Made by a program: the position numbers and the translations under genes
Notes under the pieces: model-generated
Told to the model about the DNA's origin: nothing
The model's database searches: none
What the model saw: only the letters and a program-made list of their open reading frames with translations
Part shown: positions 8,282 through 16,455 of the stretch, piece after piece
Layout of the letters: each line of letters begins with the position of its first letter
Position numbering within the stretch: position 1 is the first letter of the stretch
NCBI RefSeq assembly: GCF_963378075.1
Contig: NZ_OY726394.1
Span: forward strand, 744,001 to 808,000
DNA: 64,000 bases
DNA from: Mycolicibacter sp. MU0083
GTDB lineage: Bacteria; Actinomycetota; Actinomycetes; Mycobacteriales; Mycobacteriaceae
Direction of reading: 5' to 3'

Positions 8282-9061
8282 TCAGCGGGCGGAGAAATCG
8301 TATTCGAGCAGGTATGCGGACGCGACCTTCACCGTGTCGCAGACTTCGACGGCCACGTCATTGGTGTCGTATGCGGTGCGGACGACCGTCAGCACCGGAA
8401 CACCCGGTCCGAGCTCCAGCTGCCGGCGTTCCTCGGGCGTGGGCATCCGGGCGCCGACTTCTTCGGTGAAGCGGGCCAGCGCGTGGCCACTGTCTTCCAG
8501 TCGGGCGTAGATACCGCCGGGGCCGGTGTCGACCTGCTCGATTTGGGTGCCGTCGGCGAATGCTGCCGGTATGTACGACACCGCGGTCTCGACCGGCCGC
8601 CCGTTGGCCAGATAGCGCCGTGACCGGACTACGACCTCGTGGTCGGTCGGTATGCGAAGCCGCTCAGCCACAACCGAATCCGGCTTCTGCCGTCCCACCA
8701 CGATGTTGTCGACTTGTGGCGTGTAGCCGGACTTCTCCGCTTCGACGCTGAAGGCTGCCTTGCCTTCCGTGCGGTGTTTTCGGGCGAAGCGATCCGATGC
8801 CAGGCGTCGGATCGGGGGAGTTGGCCGCACGAAAACGCCCCGGCCGTGTTCCGAGACGACAAGTCCTTCGGCGCGAAGCTCTTGGACGGCCTGGCGCACA
8901 GTCATGCGGGCTACGCCGAAGTGCTCGATCAGCGCGGTCTCCGAGGGCAGTCGCTCCCCGGGGGTGAGTCGGGCGGCGCGGATCGCCTGCCGCAACATGC
9001 CCGCGATCTGCCGGTACGGCGGCGTGTCCGCTGCACGGTCGATCTGTCCAAGTTCCAGCAC
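8282..9061 (-). CDS. GntR-family repressor with UTRA ligand domain (KorSA-like)
   Basis: The 259-residue protein starts with GTG at 9061. A winged helix (about residues 15-80: PPYRQIAGMLRQAI, LPSETALIEHFGVARMTVRQAV) is followed by a UTRA effector domain (about residues 100-255) ending CDTVKVASAYLLEYDF. In pSAM2-type elements the GntR protein KorSA represses its own gene and pra and keeps the element integrated. The same neighbours are present here: a Pra-like gene 101 bp downstream on the same strand and a divergent Nudix gene. TCTAGA-core palindromes lie in both control regions. Confidence 0.88.
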   Translation of the reverse strand: MLELGQIDRAADTPPYRQIAGMLRQAIRAARLTPGERLPSETALIEHFGVARMTVRQAVQELRAEGLVVSEHGRGVFVRPTPPIRRLASDRFARKHRTEGKAAFSVEAEKSGYTPQVDNIVVGRQKPDSVVAERLRIPTDHEVVVRSRRYLANGRPVETAVSYIPAAFADGTQIEQVDTGPGGIYARLEDSGHALARFTEEVGARMPTPEERRQLELGPGVPVLTVVRTAYDTNDVAVEVCDTVKVASAYLLEYDFSAR

Positions 9062-9075
9062 CCGCAGACCTTCCC

Positions 9076-9103
9076 TTACACGTCTAGACGACTAGCCTAT
9101 AGA
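9076..9103. promoter_or_regulatory. Divergent promoter/operator between the GntR repressor and the Nudix gene
   Basis: The perfect 10-bp palindrome CGTCTAGACG lies at 9081-9090. On the plus strand TTACAC (9076-9081) and TATAGA (9098-9103) are 16 bases apart, so the palindrome sits in the spacer of a promoter for the Nudix gene. On the minus strand TAGGCT (9099-9094) is a candidate minus-10 for the GntR gene, with the palindrome just downstream. One repressor-bound site could silence both directions. This is predicted from sequence only. Confidence 0.55.
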
Positions 9104-9154
9104 ACGAGTCTGTCGGTGTCACTCCTGACGGCGTCGAACAAGGGAGATCCAGCG

Positions 9155-9583
9155 ATGACAACCATGCCCAAACATTCGGTCAGTGTGGCCGGCGTCGTCG
9201 TGCGCCAGGATGGCCGCGTCCTGGTGATCCGGCGCGACGACAACGGCCACTGGGAAGCGCCTGGGGGCGTGCTCGAACTCGACGAATCATTCGAGACCGG
9301 CGTGAAGCGCGAGGTGCTGGAAGAAACGGGGCTCAAGGTCGAGGTTGAACGGCTCACGGGTGTCTACAAGAACCTGACCCGCGGAATCGTTGCGTTGGTG
9401 TACCGCTGCCGGCCTACTGGCGGTGAACCGCACGCGACCGACGAGGCGCGGGAAATCCGTTGGATGACAACGGAGGAAGTGCAGTCTGCGATGGTGCCGG
9501 CGTTCGGGGTGCGGGTCCTGGATGCGTTCGGTGAAGGCGTACCGTCACGCGCCCATGACGGAGTTGAGCTGCTGAGTTCGTGA
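9155..9583 (+). CDS. Nudix hydrolase (Pif-like immunity candidate)
   Basis: The ATG at 9155 is preceded by AAGGGAGA. The 142-residue protein has a Nudix box spanning GGVLELDESFETGVKREVLEETGL (about residues 33-56), with the expected REVLEE core. Nudix enzymes hydrolyse nucleoside diphosphates linked to another moiety. In the AICE pSAM2 a Nudix protein (Pif) next to the GntR repressor blocks redundant transfer between cells that carry the element. The identical placement here suggests the same role, but the enzyme could equally be a housekeeping-type hydrolase carried as cargo. Confidence 0.88.
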   Translation: MTTMPKHSVSVAGVVVRQDGRVLVIRRDDNGHWEAPGGVLELDESFETGVKREVLEETGLKVEVERLTGVYKNLTRGIVALVYRCRPTGGEPHATDEAREIRWMTTEEVQSAMVPAFGVRVLDAFGEGVPSRAHDGVELLSS

Positions 9584-9722
9584 GCGCGTTACCGGGCACG
9601 TCATCCGTATGTCGACTACCTTGGGGGTTCTTATCCGGGTGTCGGCGCATCTCGTTACTGACAGCTGGGAGTAGACATTGCTCGGCAGCCCCGCATAGTA
9701 GTTACCCGATGAAGGAACCACG

Positions 9723-10712
9723 TTGAGCGCCCCATACGTTTCTATCAAGCGATTAGTGGATAACTCTCTGGCCGCGATGTTGGCTGCTGTCGAAGTCTAT
9801 AACAAACCGCAAATGTCGTACCGCGACGAGGTGACGGTTATATTAATCGTGAACGCTTGGGAATTAGCACTGAAAGCAACATTGCGTCAGAAAGGGCGTT
9901 CAATCTTTTATGGGAAACAGCGGGGTGAGCGCTATCGATCGATCGGGATCGATGACGCACTTAACCGGGTTAACTCGGCCGGCCTGTGGCCTGATGGTGT
10001 AGACGGCCCTGCGGTCACGGCGAACGTCAAGGCATTGACGGAATACCGTGACCGCGTTATTCATCTCTACAACGCTCAGGGGTTAGGCGCTGTCATCTAC
10101 CCTTTCCTGCAGCAGAATGTTTTAAATTATCGAGACTTCGTGCTTGCGAAGTTCAAGAAGGACTTGGCCAACTCAATGACGTGGCAGTTGCTACCGCTCG
10201 GGGCGACAGCTCCTGCGGATGCGGTGCAATTCATGAAAGTTGATAAGAGTGCAACGATGGTTGCTGAGGTTCAGGAGTTTATCGACGAACTGCGGAAATT
10301 CATGGACGATGCAGAAGCGTCCGCTGCCGATATGGTCCGCGTGGCGACGGTCTATGACATCAACATGCAATCGGTCAAAAATTTGACGAGCGCTGACCTT
10401 GCCGTTGCGATTTCATCTACCGCTGATGGTCAGGTGGTATTACGAAAGACCGACCCGAACTTAACGCATCCGTTCAGTGCTACAGAGCTGCTTGAAAAGG
10501 TTAACAAAAAGCGTTCCGGAAGACCTCTAACCATGTATGATTATCAGGCAATTTGCTGGAAAGAATCCCTTCGGGAAAAGGTGAAATATGCCTGGAAGCA
10601 TAGTAATGCCGCTACGCACGTGTGGTCCGGAGATGCGGTTACCTATCTAGTATCGATCTCAGACGAGAAATATGATCAAATGCGTGCTGAATATAAGAAT
10701 AGATCAACATGA
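9723..10712 (+). CDS. DUF3644-like protein, cargo gene of foreign base composition
   Basis: The 329-residue protein begins at TTG (9723) after GAAGGAACCACG; no better start is in frame. The N-terminal part (LVDNSLAAMLAAVEVYNKP, VNAWELALKATLRQKG, LTEYRDRVIHLYN) matches what I recall of DUF3644, a helical domain found near restriction and abortive-infection genes. The C-terminal third ends with a segment (YDYQAICWKESLREKVKYAWKHSN) that may bind DNA, but this is a guess. By eye the gene is clearly AT-richer than its neighbours (runs such as TTTTAAATTATC), which suggests recent acquisition. It converges on the restriction operon with a 31-bp gap. A defence role is inferred from context only. Confidence 0.6.
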   Translation: MSAPYVSIKRLVDNSLAAMLAAVEVYNKPQMSYRDEVTVILIVNAWELALKATLRQKGRSIFYGKQRGERYRSIGIDDALNRVNSAGLWPDGVDGPAVTANVKALTEYRDRVIHLYNAQGLGAVIYPFLQQNVLNYRDFVLAKFKKDLANSMTWQLLPLGATAPADAVQFMKVDKSATMVAEVQEFIDELRKFMDDAEASAADMVRVATVYDINMQSVKNLTSADLAVAISSTADGQVVLRKTDPNLTHPFSATELLEKVNKKRSGRPLTMYDYQAICWKESLREKVKYAWKHSNAATHVWSGDAVTYLVSISDEKYDQMRAEYKNRST

Positions 10713-10743
10713 CTCACCCGGAATTGCTTGTCGCTAAAGGGGG

Positions 10744-13287
10744 CTACTCCTCACGTGCGACGACTGTGTCGTACAGGCCCAGGTGGCTGAGCCCCTCGTG
10801 ACTGTCGATCCCGGTGTAGGACAACGACGAATCCTCGTAGCGGCGGAACGCGAACACGGCTTGGTTCATATGGGTGCTGTTGAAAACGTTGAGAGAAACC
10901 AGCAGATGGAAGTCGTCCACGCTCAGGCCGGTGACCGTCTTGAACAAGCCGGGTTCTAGCTTGGTAATGACGTCCTTGAGCGTGTTCTCGCGGAAGTCGG
11001 TGAGGTACATGAAAGCCGGGATTCGAGTCGCGAATTTGACCAACTTCTCCTGGATCAACTTGCGCTTGGATTTGTACTCTCTCTCCTCGGCGGTGAGTTC
11101 TCGCTTCTCCGCCGCGGTGATGTCATCGCCCTTATCCTTCTTGGTCGCTTTGACCTTCTCGCTCTTGTTGATCACAGTCTCGAACACGTCTTCGCCGAGC
11201 TTTCGGAACCCCTCTATCCGCATGATCGCCTCTAGCGCCGCCGGGTTGTCGAGGATCTTTCGAAGCGTGTCGTTGTCGACGTTGACCAGCAGGGCCGATT
11301 CCCATTTGCGGGCGAGCAGCGTCGCCGACGTTCCCGTCATCGCGGTGTCGAGAATGGCGCCCGCATCCAACTGCGTCATGTGAGAGCCGTCGAAAGCCAG
11401 CACCGGCAGGAAGCTCACCAGTTCTTTCACGGCGTCCTCAGGGTTGGCGGCGTCTGGTGACAGGCCGGCGCCGTACTCGGCGATCTGGCGCAGTGCCCGG
11501 GTTGGGGCGAAGTCGAAGACGAAGCACACCGGCTTGAGCGACTCCTCCAGGTTGGGGTCGTCACCGTTCGGATTCTTGATCGACCACGGAGATTGCACCC
11601 GGAACGCGGCCTGGAAATAGGTCTCCGGCGAATGCAGGTTGCGCAGCATCAGGATCGATGACCACTGCGGGACTGTGACCCCAGTAGTCAGCTTCCCGCA
11701 GGACAACGTGATGGTTTTCGAATCGTGCCCGCTGCCGATCGCCTCGCGCACCGGCGGTAGCGCCGCCAAACCGACACCTGCGCCCTGGCCGGCGACGACG
11801 AGCACCTTGTAGTCATGGAAGAACACGTTCTGCTTCTCGGCCAGCAGATTCGCCATCGCATGACACGCCGCCACTGACGGAAGAAACCAGAACGAGTGGT
11901 TCAGGTATGGCAGCAGGCGGACGTCGGAGTATGGGAACGGCGGCTTCTGCGCTCCTAACTTCAGGTTGTCGACCTGGGTCGCTGAATAGGCGCCGCGGAT
12001 GATGTCGAGCCACTTCTGGACTTCGTCCTTGTGTTTGAACTCAGCGACCGCACCAGTGCCGCCCGCGACAAAGAACTCGTTCAGGTCGAACTCGTCGAAC
12101 TCACCCTGAGTCGCGATGGCCAGCAATTCATCAGGCATCTGGTAGGTGAGCAGCCGCATCTCCGGTAGCGCACCGTACGGGTTCCACTCTCCCGGATGTG
12201 CCTGAGCCCATTCCTGTTTCGCGCGTTGCTCATCCGTGTAGGTCCAGTTGAAAATCTGTTCCTCGATGAACTCGCCAGTCGCCAGCGCCCGGAACGGTGT
12301 GCCGGACAGGTACAGATAGGCCTTGGTAGTGATGGGAAGAAACTCGGCTTCGCTTTCGCCGAGCTCGTCCAGCTCCTCGTTGACAGCATCCAGCCCGGCC
12401 GCATGGAACTGAGCGGCCGTCTCTTTTGCGGCCTCGGATGCATCCTCACCCCCGAACAGCTCCTGAGCACTGTCCCGCCACGCACCGAAGTGGTACTCGT
12501 CGAAAACGACGAGATCCCAGTTGGTTTCGTGTAGCCAGGTGTTCTTAGCCTTGATGTTGCCCGCTTGATCCTTGCCCAGAAGGTCCTGGAAGGAACCGAA
12601 GTAGACGAGCGGGCGGTCCTTGTCGGCCGTGGTCGGATCCCCGCCGGTTGCTTTCGACAGATACTGCCAACCGTCGAAATCGACGTGTGATTCGAGGTCC
12701 CGCTGCCAGGCGTCCTCCACGGCTGGCTTGAAGGTGACCACCAGGATTTTCATCGCGCCCAGCTTCTTGGCCAGCTGGTAGGTGGCGAACGTCTTGCCGA
12801 ATCGCATCTTGGCGTTCCACAGGAAGCGCGGCGCGGCATTGGTGTCTTCTGACCAGATCGACTGGAAGTAGGCATGGGCTTTGTTCACCGCAGCGGACTG
12901 CTCAGGTCGCATCGCGAATGTCTCGTGGTGCGTGCCGGTGAGTTGCTGGCCGGTGCGCAACTCGGTGATCACCGTCGCCACGTCGTTGACGGTGCACTGC
13001 ATCCACTCCAGCTGCGGGTTGGCGAAGCCCTTGGCTTTGAGCCGGGCCCGCACTTGATGGTCGCTGAACGTGGAACCGTCGTCACAGTCGGCTGACTCGT
13101 CGAGGAGAATTGTGTAGTTCTCGATCGCCGCGGTTTTCAGCTGCTGCTCGATGCGGGTCTTCACGTCGAGCGTGGTCTGGCCGATCTTGAGAAGACCGGC
13201 ATGGGCGTCGTCCTCGATCGAGTATGCGTAGATCCGCAAACGTGCTTCGGGTTTCTCCGGTAGAAGTTCTTGTTCGGACTTACTCAT
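10744..13287 (-). CDS. Restriction protein: GIY-YIG-like nuclease domain fused to SF2 helicase
   Basis: The start is the ATG at 13287, which overlaps the methylase stop by eight bases. Residues about 17-60 (RLRIYAYSIEDDAHAG, LLKIGQTTLDVKTRIEQQ) resemble the KIG variant of the GIY-YIG nuclease fold. A superfamily 2 motor follows: motif I AKMRFGKTFAT, motif II VVFDEYHFGAW, motif III YLSGTPFRA, and a motif VI-like YFQAAFRVQSPW. A lysine-rich linker (about residues 680-720) precedes a C-terminal domain. With two upstream methylase genes in the same overlapping operon it should form the DNA-cleaving, ATP-driven part of a restriction-modification system. The exact type (III-like or otherwise) is uncertain. 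Confidence 0.8.
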   Translation of the reverse strand: MSKSEQELLPEKPEARLRIYAYSIEDDAHAGLLKIGQTTLDVKTRIEQQLKTAAIENYTILLDESADCDDGSTFSDHQVRARLKAKGFANPQLEWMQCTVNDVATVITELRTGQQLTGTHHETFAMRPEQSAAVNKAHAYFQSIWSEDTNAAPRFLWNAKMRFGKTFATYQLAKKLGAMKILVVTFKPAVEDAWQRDLESHVDFDGWQYLSKATGGDPTTADKDRPLVYFGSFQDLLGKDQAGNIKAKNTWLHETNWDLVVFDEYHFGAWRDSAQELFGGEDASEAAKETAAQFHAAGLDAVNEELDELGESEAEFLPITTKAYLYLSGTPFRALATGEFIEEQIFNWTYTDEQRAKQEWAQAHPGEWNPYGALPEMRLLTYQMPDELLAIATQGEFDEFDLNEFFVAGGTGAVAEFKHKDEVQKWLDIIRGAYSATQVDNLKLGAQKPPFPYSDVRLLPYLNHSFWFLPSVAACHAMANLLAEKQNVFFHDYKVLVVAGQGAGVGLAALPPVREAIGSGHDSKTITLSCGKLTTGVTVPQWSSILMLRNLHSPETYFQAAFRVQSPWSIKNPNGDDPNLEESLKPVCFVFDFAPTRALRQIAEYGAGLSPDAANPEDAVKELVSFLPVLAFDGSHMTQLDAGAILDTAMTGTSATLLARKWESALLVNVDNDTLRKILDNPAALEAIMRIEGFRKLGEDVFETVINKSEKVKATKKDKGDDITAAEKRELTAEEREYKSKRKLIQEKLVKFATRIPAFMYLTDFRENTLKDVITKLEPGLFKTVTGLSVDDFHLLVSLNVFNSTHMNQAVFAFRRYEDSSLSYTGIDSHEGLSHLGLYDTVVAREE

Positions 13288-14953
13288 CCGACAACTCCAT
13301 CGGTCGCACCACCTTCTCGATGAAGGCGATCTCATCCTTGGTGATGCCGTACTTCTCGTAGAGCGCCTCGTCCGTCCACTTCTGCGTCCAGTCTTGAGTG
13401 GGCACGAACGTGTAGACCTTGCGCGTGACGTGTTGGGACGGCTTGTGAAGAAGAATCAGCAGTCGGGTAAGTCGGCATGAGAGGTAAGACAACACGCTCT
13501 CCGCCTCCTCATTTGACTCAAACGGCCCGATGCAGAGGTAGGTTTCCGAAGAGATGCTGCCGGGCTCCCCGACAAACGGTGTACTGATGATCCGGTGCGG
13601 ATAGGTGTCCTTGTTGCCTGTTCCCGGGGCCGCGTAACTTATGAATACCTTCCACTTATCGACCAGTTCGGTGCCCGTAGTTATAGACGCCCGTGGGGTA
13701 TAGCCCGTGCCGCCGTTCTGATAAATCAATAGGTCGGCGTTACGTTTACTGGCCTTACCTTTAAACGTCGTATCCAGGCCGAAAGGCTTTCGTGCGCTGA
13801 CCAGTTGTTCGAAGCTCTTGTCCTCAGGCAGTGACAGCGACTCGGATTGCGCTGTCTCCACGGCGACAACCTTCTTGAGGATCGACAACCCCTCATTGAA
13901 CCGGATAAACACGTCGGCGCCCTCTTCGAGCAGAGGCCGCACGACCGTGGACGGTGCGTCGTCTTTGAAGTTCGTGGTGACGCGGCATTCGCCAGGATTA
14001 TCGCGGTCCCACAGGAAGTAGCAGATACCACCTTTGAGGCCGACCCCCGGGAAGACGTCCGATGCGTTCAGATAGTCGTCGATGGAGCGCACGCGGTCAT
14101 CGCTCAGCATGGACTCTCGGAAATCATCGAGACCCTTGCCGCCGGCGAACCAGCGGGCTGGGATAACCATCGACAGAAGACGTGGGTTGAGCTGCTTGGC
14201 CTGCTCGACAAATTTGTTATAGATGGGCGCCGCACTGGTGCCGTACCCGCCGTCGTCGAGCTGGTAAGGCGGGTTGCCGATGATCACGTCGAACTGCATG
14301 TTGTCTCCGAACAGCTCGGCGATCCGAGCGTTGATGTCGTCGGTGTGGATGAAAGCGTAGGCGTGCGTTTCCAAACCTTCGTCGCGGTCGAACGCGACCT
14401 GGCTGGCCCCGCAGTGCGTGCATTTTCCGTTGATGCCCTTGCGGACCGGGTTTCCTTCCGCGTCCGCGGTTTCGACGAACTCGGTGGCTCCGGACCAGGT
14501 GTGCTTGAGGGGCTCGAACCAGATGTTGCCCGCCTCCGTGGTGAAGGACTTGGCAACGGAATGCTTCCCATTGGCCGACTTCGAGCAGTAGACGCTGCGG
14601 CGAGCGATCAGGGTGGTGAGTGCAGTGATCCCGATGCCGAAAACCTGCTTGGTCAGAATGTGGTCGACGCGCTCCTGAATGTCAGGGATCTCGTCCTTCA
14701 AGCCGTCGGTAAGGCGCGCAGTGATCTCCCGCAGAAACACGCCGGACTTGGTGAATGGGTCCAGAAACGTCAGCGACTTGTCGGACCAGATATTGTCACC
14801 CGCGTTGCCGTCAGCCCATGCTTCCGCGATCCGGTCCAGCATCCGGTTGGCAAGTTCGGGCGGGGTCGAAACCTCGTCGTTGGAAAGGTTCGCGATGCAG
14901 GTCAATACGTCTGGATTCCGGTTGCGCAGGCTGAATGCGGCATGATCAGTCAT
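13280..14953 (-). CDS. Eco57I-type adenine-specific DNA methyltransferase subunit
   Basis: I place the start at the ATG at 14953 (MTDHAAFSLRNRNPD), overlapping the upstream stop by eight bases; a longer frame upstream is unconvincing. The 557-residue protein has STPPELANRMLDRI, a motif I variant LTFLDPFTKSGVFLREI (about residues 55-70) and the catalytic motif IV IIGNPPYQLDDGG. A cysteine pair (CTHCGAS) lies between them and may bind zinc. Motif IV of this kind marks N6-adenine methylases. Together with the smaller upstream protein and the helicase-nuclease it makes up the modification side of a restriction system. Confidence 0.85.
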   Translation of the reverse strand: MTDHAAFSLRNRNPDVLTCIANLSNDEVSTPPELANRMLDRIAEAWADGNAGDNIWSDKSLTFLDPFTKSGVFLREITARLTDGLKDEIPDIQERVDHILTKQVFGIGITALTTLIARRSVYCSKSANGKHSVAKSFTTEAGNIWFEPLKHTWSGATEFVETADAEGNPVRKGINGKCTHCGASQVAFDRDEGLETHAYAFIHTDDINARIAELFGDNMQFDVIIGNPPYQLDDGGYGTSAAPIYNKFVEQAKQLNPRLLSMVIPARWFAGGKGLDDFRESMLSDDRVRSIDDYLNASDVFPGVGLKGGICYFLWDRDNPGECRVTTNFKDDAPSTVVRPLLEEGADVFIRFNEGLSILKKVVAVETAQSESLSLPEDKSFEQLVSARKPFGLDTTFKGKASKRNADLLIYQNGGTGYTPRASITTGTELVDKWKVFISYAAPGTGNKDTYPHRIISTPFVGEPGSISSETYLCIGPFESNEEAESVLSYLSCRLTRLLILLHKPSQHVTRKVYTFVPTQDWTQKWTDEALYEKYGITKDEIAFIEKVVRPMELSDE

Positions 14954-15593
14954 CGGTGCCGCCCCGGCTAGCGATGTCGGCGACCGACAGAGTTCCGTAG
15001 GACTTAGTGGGAGTGAAAACCTCGTGCTTGCCGGGGTCTCCGAAGAGGGTGTCCTCCTCGCGGAAGGACGACATCTGCGCCATCGTGTCAAAGCGAAAGT
15101 CCCGCCGATGAAAGCGTCCCTTCCCCAGATACGACCACTCGGCGAAGGCGATGGGCTGCGACCTGGCTCCCCGTGTGGTCATCGACAGCGCATCGCCATG
15201 CACGACGTTCACGGTGAGGACGGCCTTCGCCGCGGCGTGGAACGGGTCCCCCTCGGCGATGCGGAGGTCGGCGGCGAAGACCTCCAGCAGATTCTGGCGG
15301 CACTCGGCGACGTTGTCATCGAGCAGCTCGATGCCGTATATCGACATCAGCGCCAGCAGCGCCTGGTTGCGCCACTCGAAGCCGCTTTGGCCGTAGCGCG
15401 CGTGAACCGACGCCAGCTTGCGCTTGAGCACGGGGACAAGGAAGTTGCCCGAGCCGCATGCGGGCTCAAGAAATCGGGAGTCGACTCTTTCTGATTCGGC
15501 CTTCACAAGGTCGAGCATCGCGTCAACCATCCACGGCGGTGTGAACACCTCGCCGTGGTCGGCCATGCGCGCTTTCGACTTCACCAGGTTCAC
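14946..15593 (-). CDS. Small N6-DNA methylase-like subunit with SAM motif but no NPPY
   Basis: The 215-residue protein contains GEVFTPPWMVDAMLD and a textbook SAM-binding motif I, SRFLEPACGSGNFLVPV (about residues 40-55), but I find no NPPY/DPPY catalytic tetrapeptide. The next gene supplies an NPPY and only a divergent motif I. The two overlap by eight bases. This suggests a two-polypeptide methylase or a SAM-binding accessory subunit. The start ATG at 15593 follows a 92-bp gap from the upstream operon, so this gene may open its own transcript. Confidence 0.8.
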   Translation of the reverse strand: MNLVKSKARMADHGEVFTPPWMVDAMLDLVKAESERVDSRFLEPACGSGNFLVPVLKRKLASVHARYGQSGFEWRNQALLALMSIYGIELLDDNVAECRQNLLEVFAADLRIAEGDPFHAAAKAVLTVNVVHGDALSMTTRGARSQPIAFAEWSYLGKGRFHRRDFRFDTMAQMSSFREEDTLFGDPGKHEVFTPTKSYGTLSVADIASRGGTDD

Positions 15594-15685
15594 GGCGAAA
15601 GCTTAATGAGTCGAGGCACTGAAAGGGTGTAGGTCCGCCCATGCCGCTAAGGCTGCGCCAAGTAGCCAGGCCGGCGGCGGCGGTG

Positions 15686-15982
15686 TCACCTGCGTCTGGC
15701 CTGGGCGCGGGCCGCGCTGTGTATCGCGGCGAGGAATGGTGCGTCTTCTTTCCGGACGGACGGCGAGAGCTGGTCGTAGGGGCGGATCGACTCGTGGTCG
15801 GGTTCACTGCGGGATTTCCACGCGGACCAAGCGTCGTGCACGTCGGCTCCCTGGGTGTCTTCGCCCTTGGCTCGCATCAGGACGGCGTAGAGGACGAACA
15901 GGTCGCTAGAGTCCTTGGGCACGTGGGTGCCCTCGGGTAGGTAGCTCTGAATCAGTTCAGCGTCGGCGTCGAGGTAGGTCAT
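15686..15982 (-). CDS. Small acidic hypothetical protein (DUF7701-like), third gene of the TIR operon
   Basis: The ATG at 15982 overlaps the membrane-protein stop by four bases. The 98-residue product (MTYLDADAELIQSYLPEG, then LFVLYAVLMRAKG, DVHDAWSAWKS, DHESIRPYDQLSP) has no membrane segment or catalytic motif that I recognise. It resembles an actinobacterial family I recall as DUF7701, but I cannot verify this. Its strict coupling to the TIR and membrane genes suggests a shared role, perhaps as a regulatory subunit. A second possibility is that it belongs with the downstream methylase genes, 92 bp away on the same strand. Confidence 0.6.
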   Translation of the reverse strand: MTYLDADAELIQSYLPEGTHVPKDSSDLFVLYAVLMRAKGEDTQGADVHDAWSAWKSRSEPDHESIRPYDQLSPSVRKEDAPFLAAIHSAARAQARRR

Positions 15983-16455
15983 CCGAGCAGTCTGCCGATC
16001 AGCAGGGCAATGTACAGGCATCCGAAGACGATCGGCACGACGCGCTCGACGCCGCCCAGCTCCCGAAAGGATCTTGCGATCCGCCCCGTGCGGCAGGTGC
16101 AGCCGTCACGGCTCAGCTCAGCCCACTCGTCCGTGTACGGCTTGACCGGCAGGTGCTCGGCCTCGATGTGGTTGATCACCGCAAATTTGGCCGAGTTCAG
16201 TCTCCGGTAGACGCGCAGCAGGAGCCACCAGCACACGGATACGGCCACACCGGCTGCGCAGACGGCGATGAACTGAAGTGTGGAGTCGGGTTGCTCACCC
16301 GAGAGGCCCACGACCGCGACGAGTGTGGTGTTCACGGTGAGGAAGAATGCGTTGGCCAACGCGCGCCGCGCGGAAACGCGGTCCGCCATTTCGACTGTGA
16401 GCTTGTAGATGTCCAGTACCCGCGGGTCCGGCAGGTCGTCGCTTGGTCCGCTCAT
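15979..16455 (-). CDS. Small multi-pass membrane protein (RipA-family/8xMP-like), partner of the TIR protein
   Basis: The ATG at 16455 overlaps the TIR gene stop (ATGA). The 158-residue protein opens with a helix (VLDIYKLTVEMADRVSARRA) and has three hydrophobic segments: ALANAFFLTVNTTLVAVVG (about 36-55), FIAVCAAGVAVSVCWWLLL (about 67-86) and VVPIVFGCLYIALLIGRLL (about 138-157). A short loop carries a CTC pair. The pattern matches my memory of a family named RipA octameric membrane protein; this needs an HMM check. Coupling to a ThsB-like TIR protein suggests that it acts as a membrane effector or sensor in an anti-phage response. That role is inferred. Confidence 0.65.
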   Translation of the reverse strand: MSGPSDDLPDPRVLDIYKLTVEMADRVSARRALANAFFLTVNTTLVAVVGLSGEQPDSTLQFIAVCAAGVAVSVCWWLLLRVYRRLNSAKFAVINHIEAEHLPVKPYTDEWAELSRDGCTCRTGRIARSFRELGGVERVVPIVFGCLYIALLIGRLLG

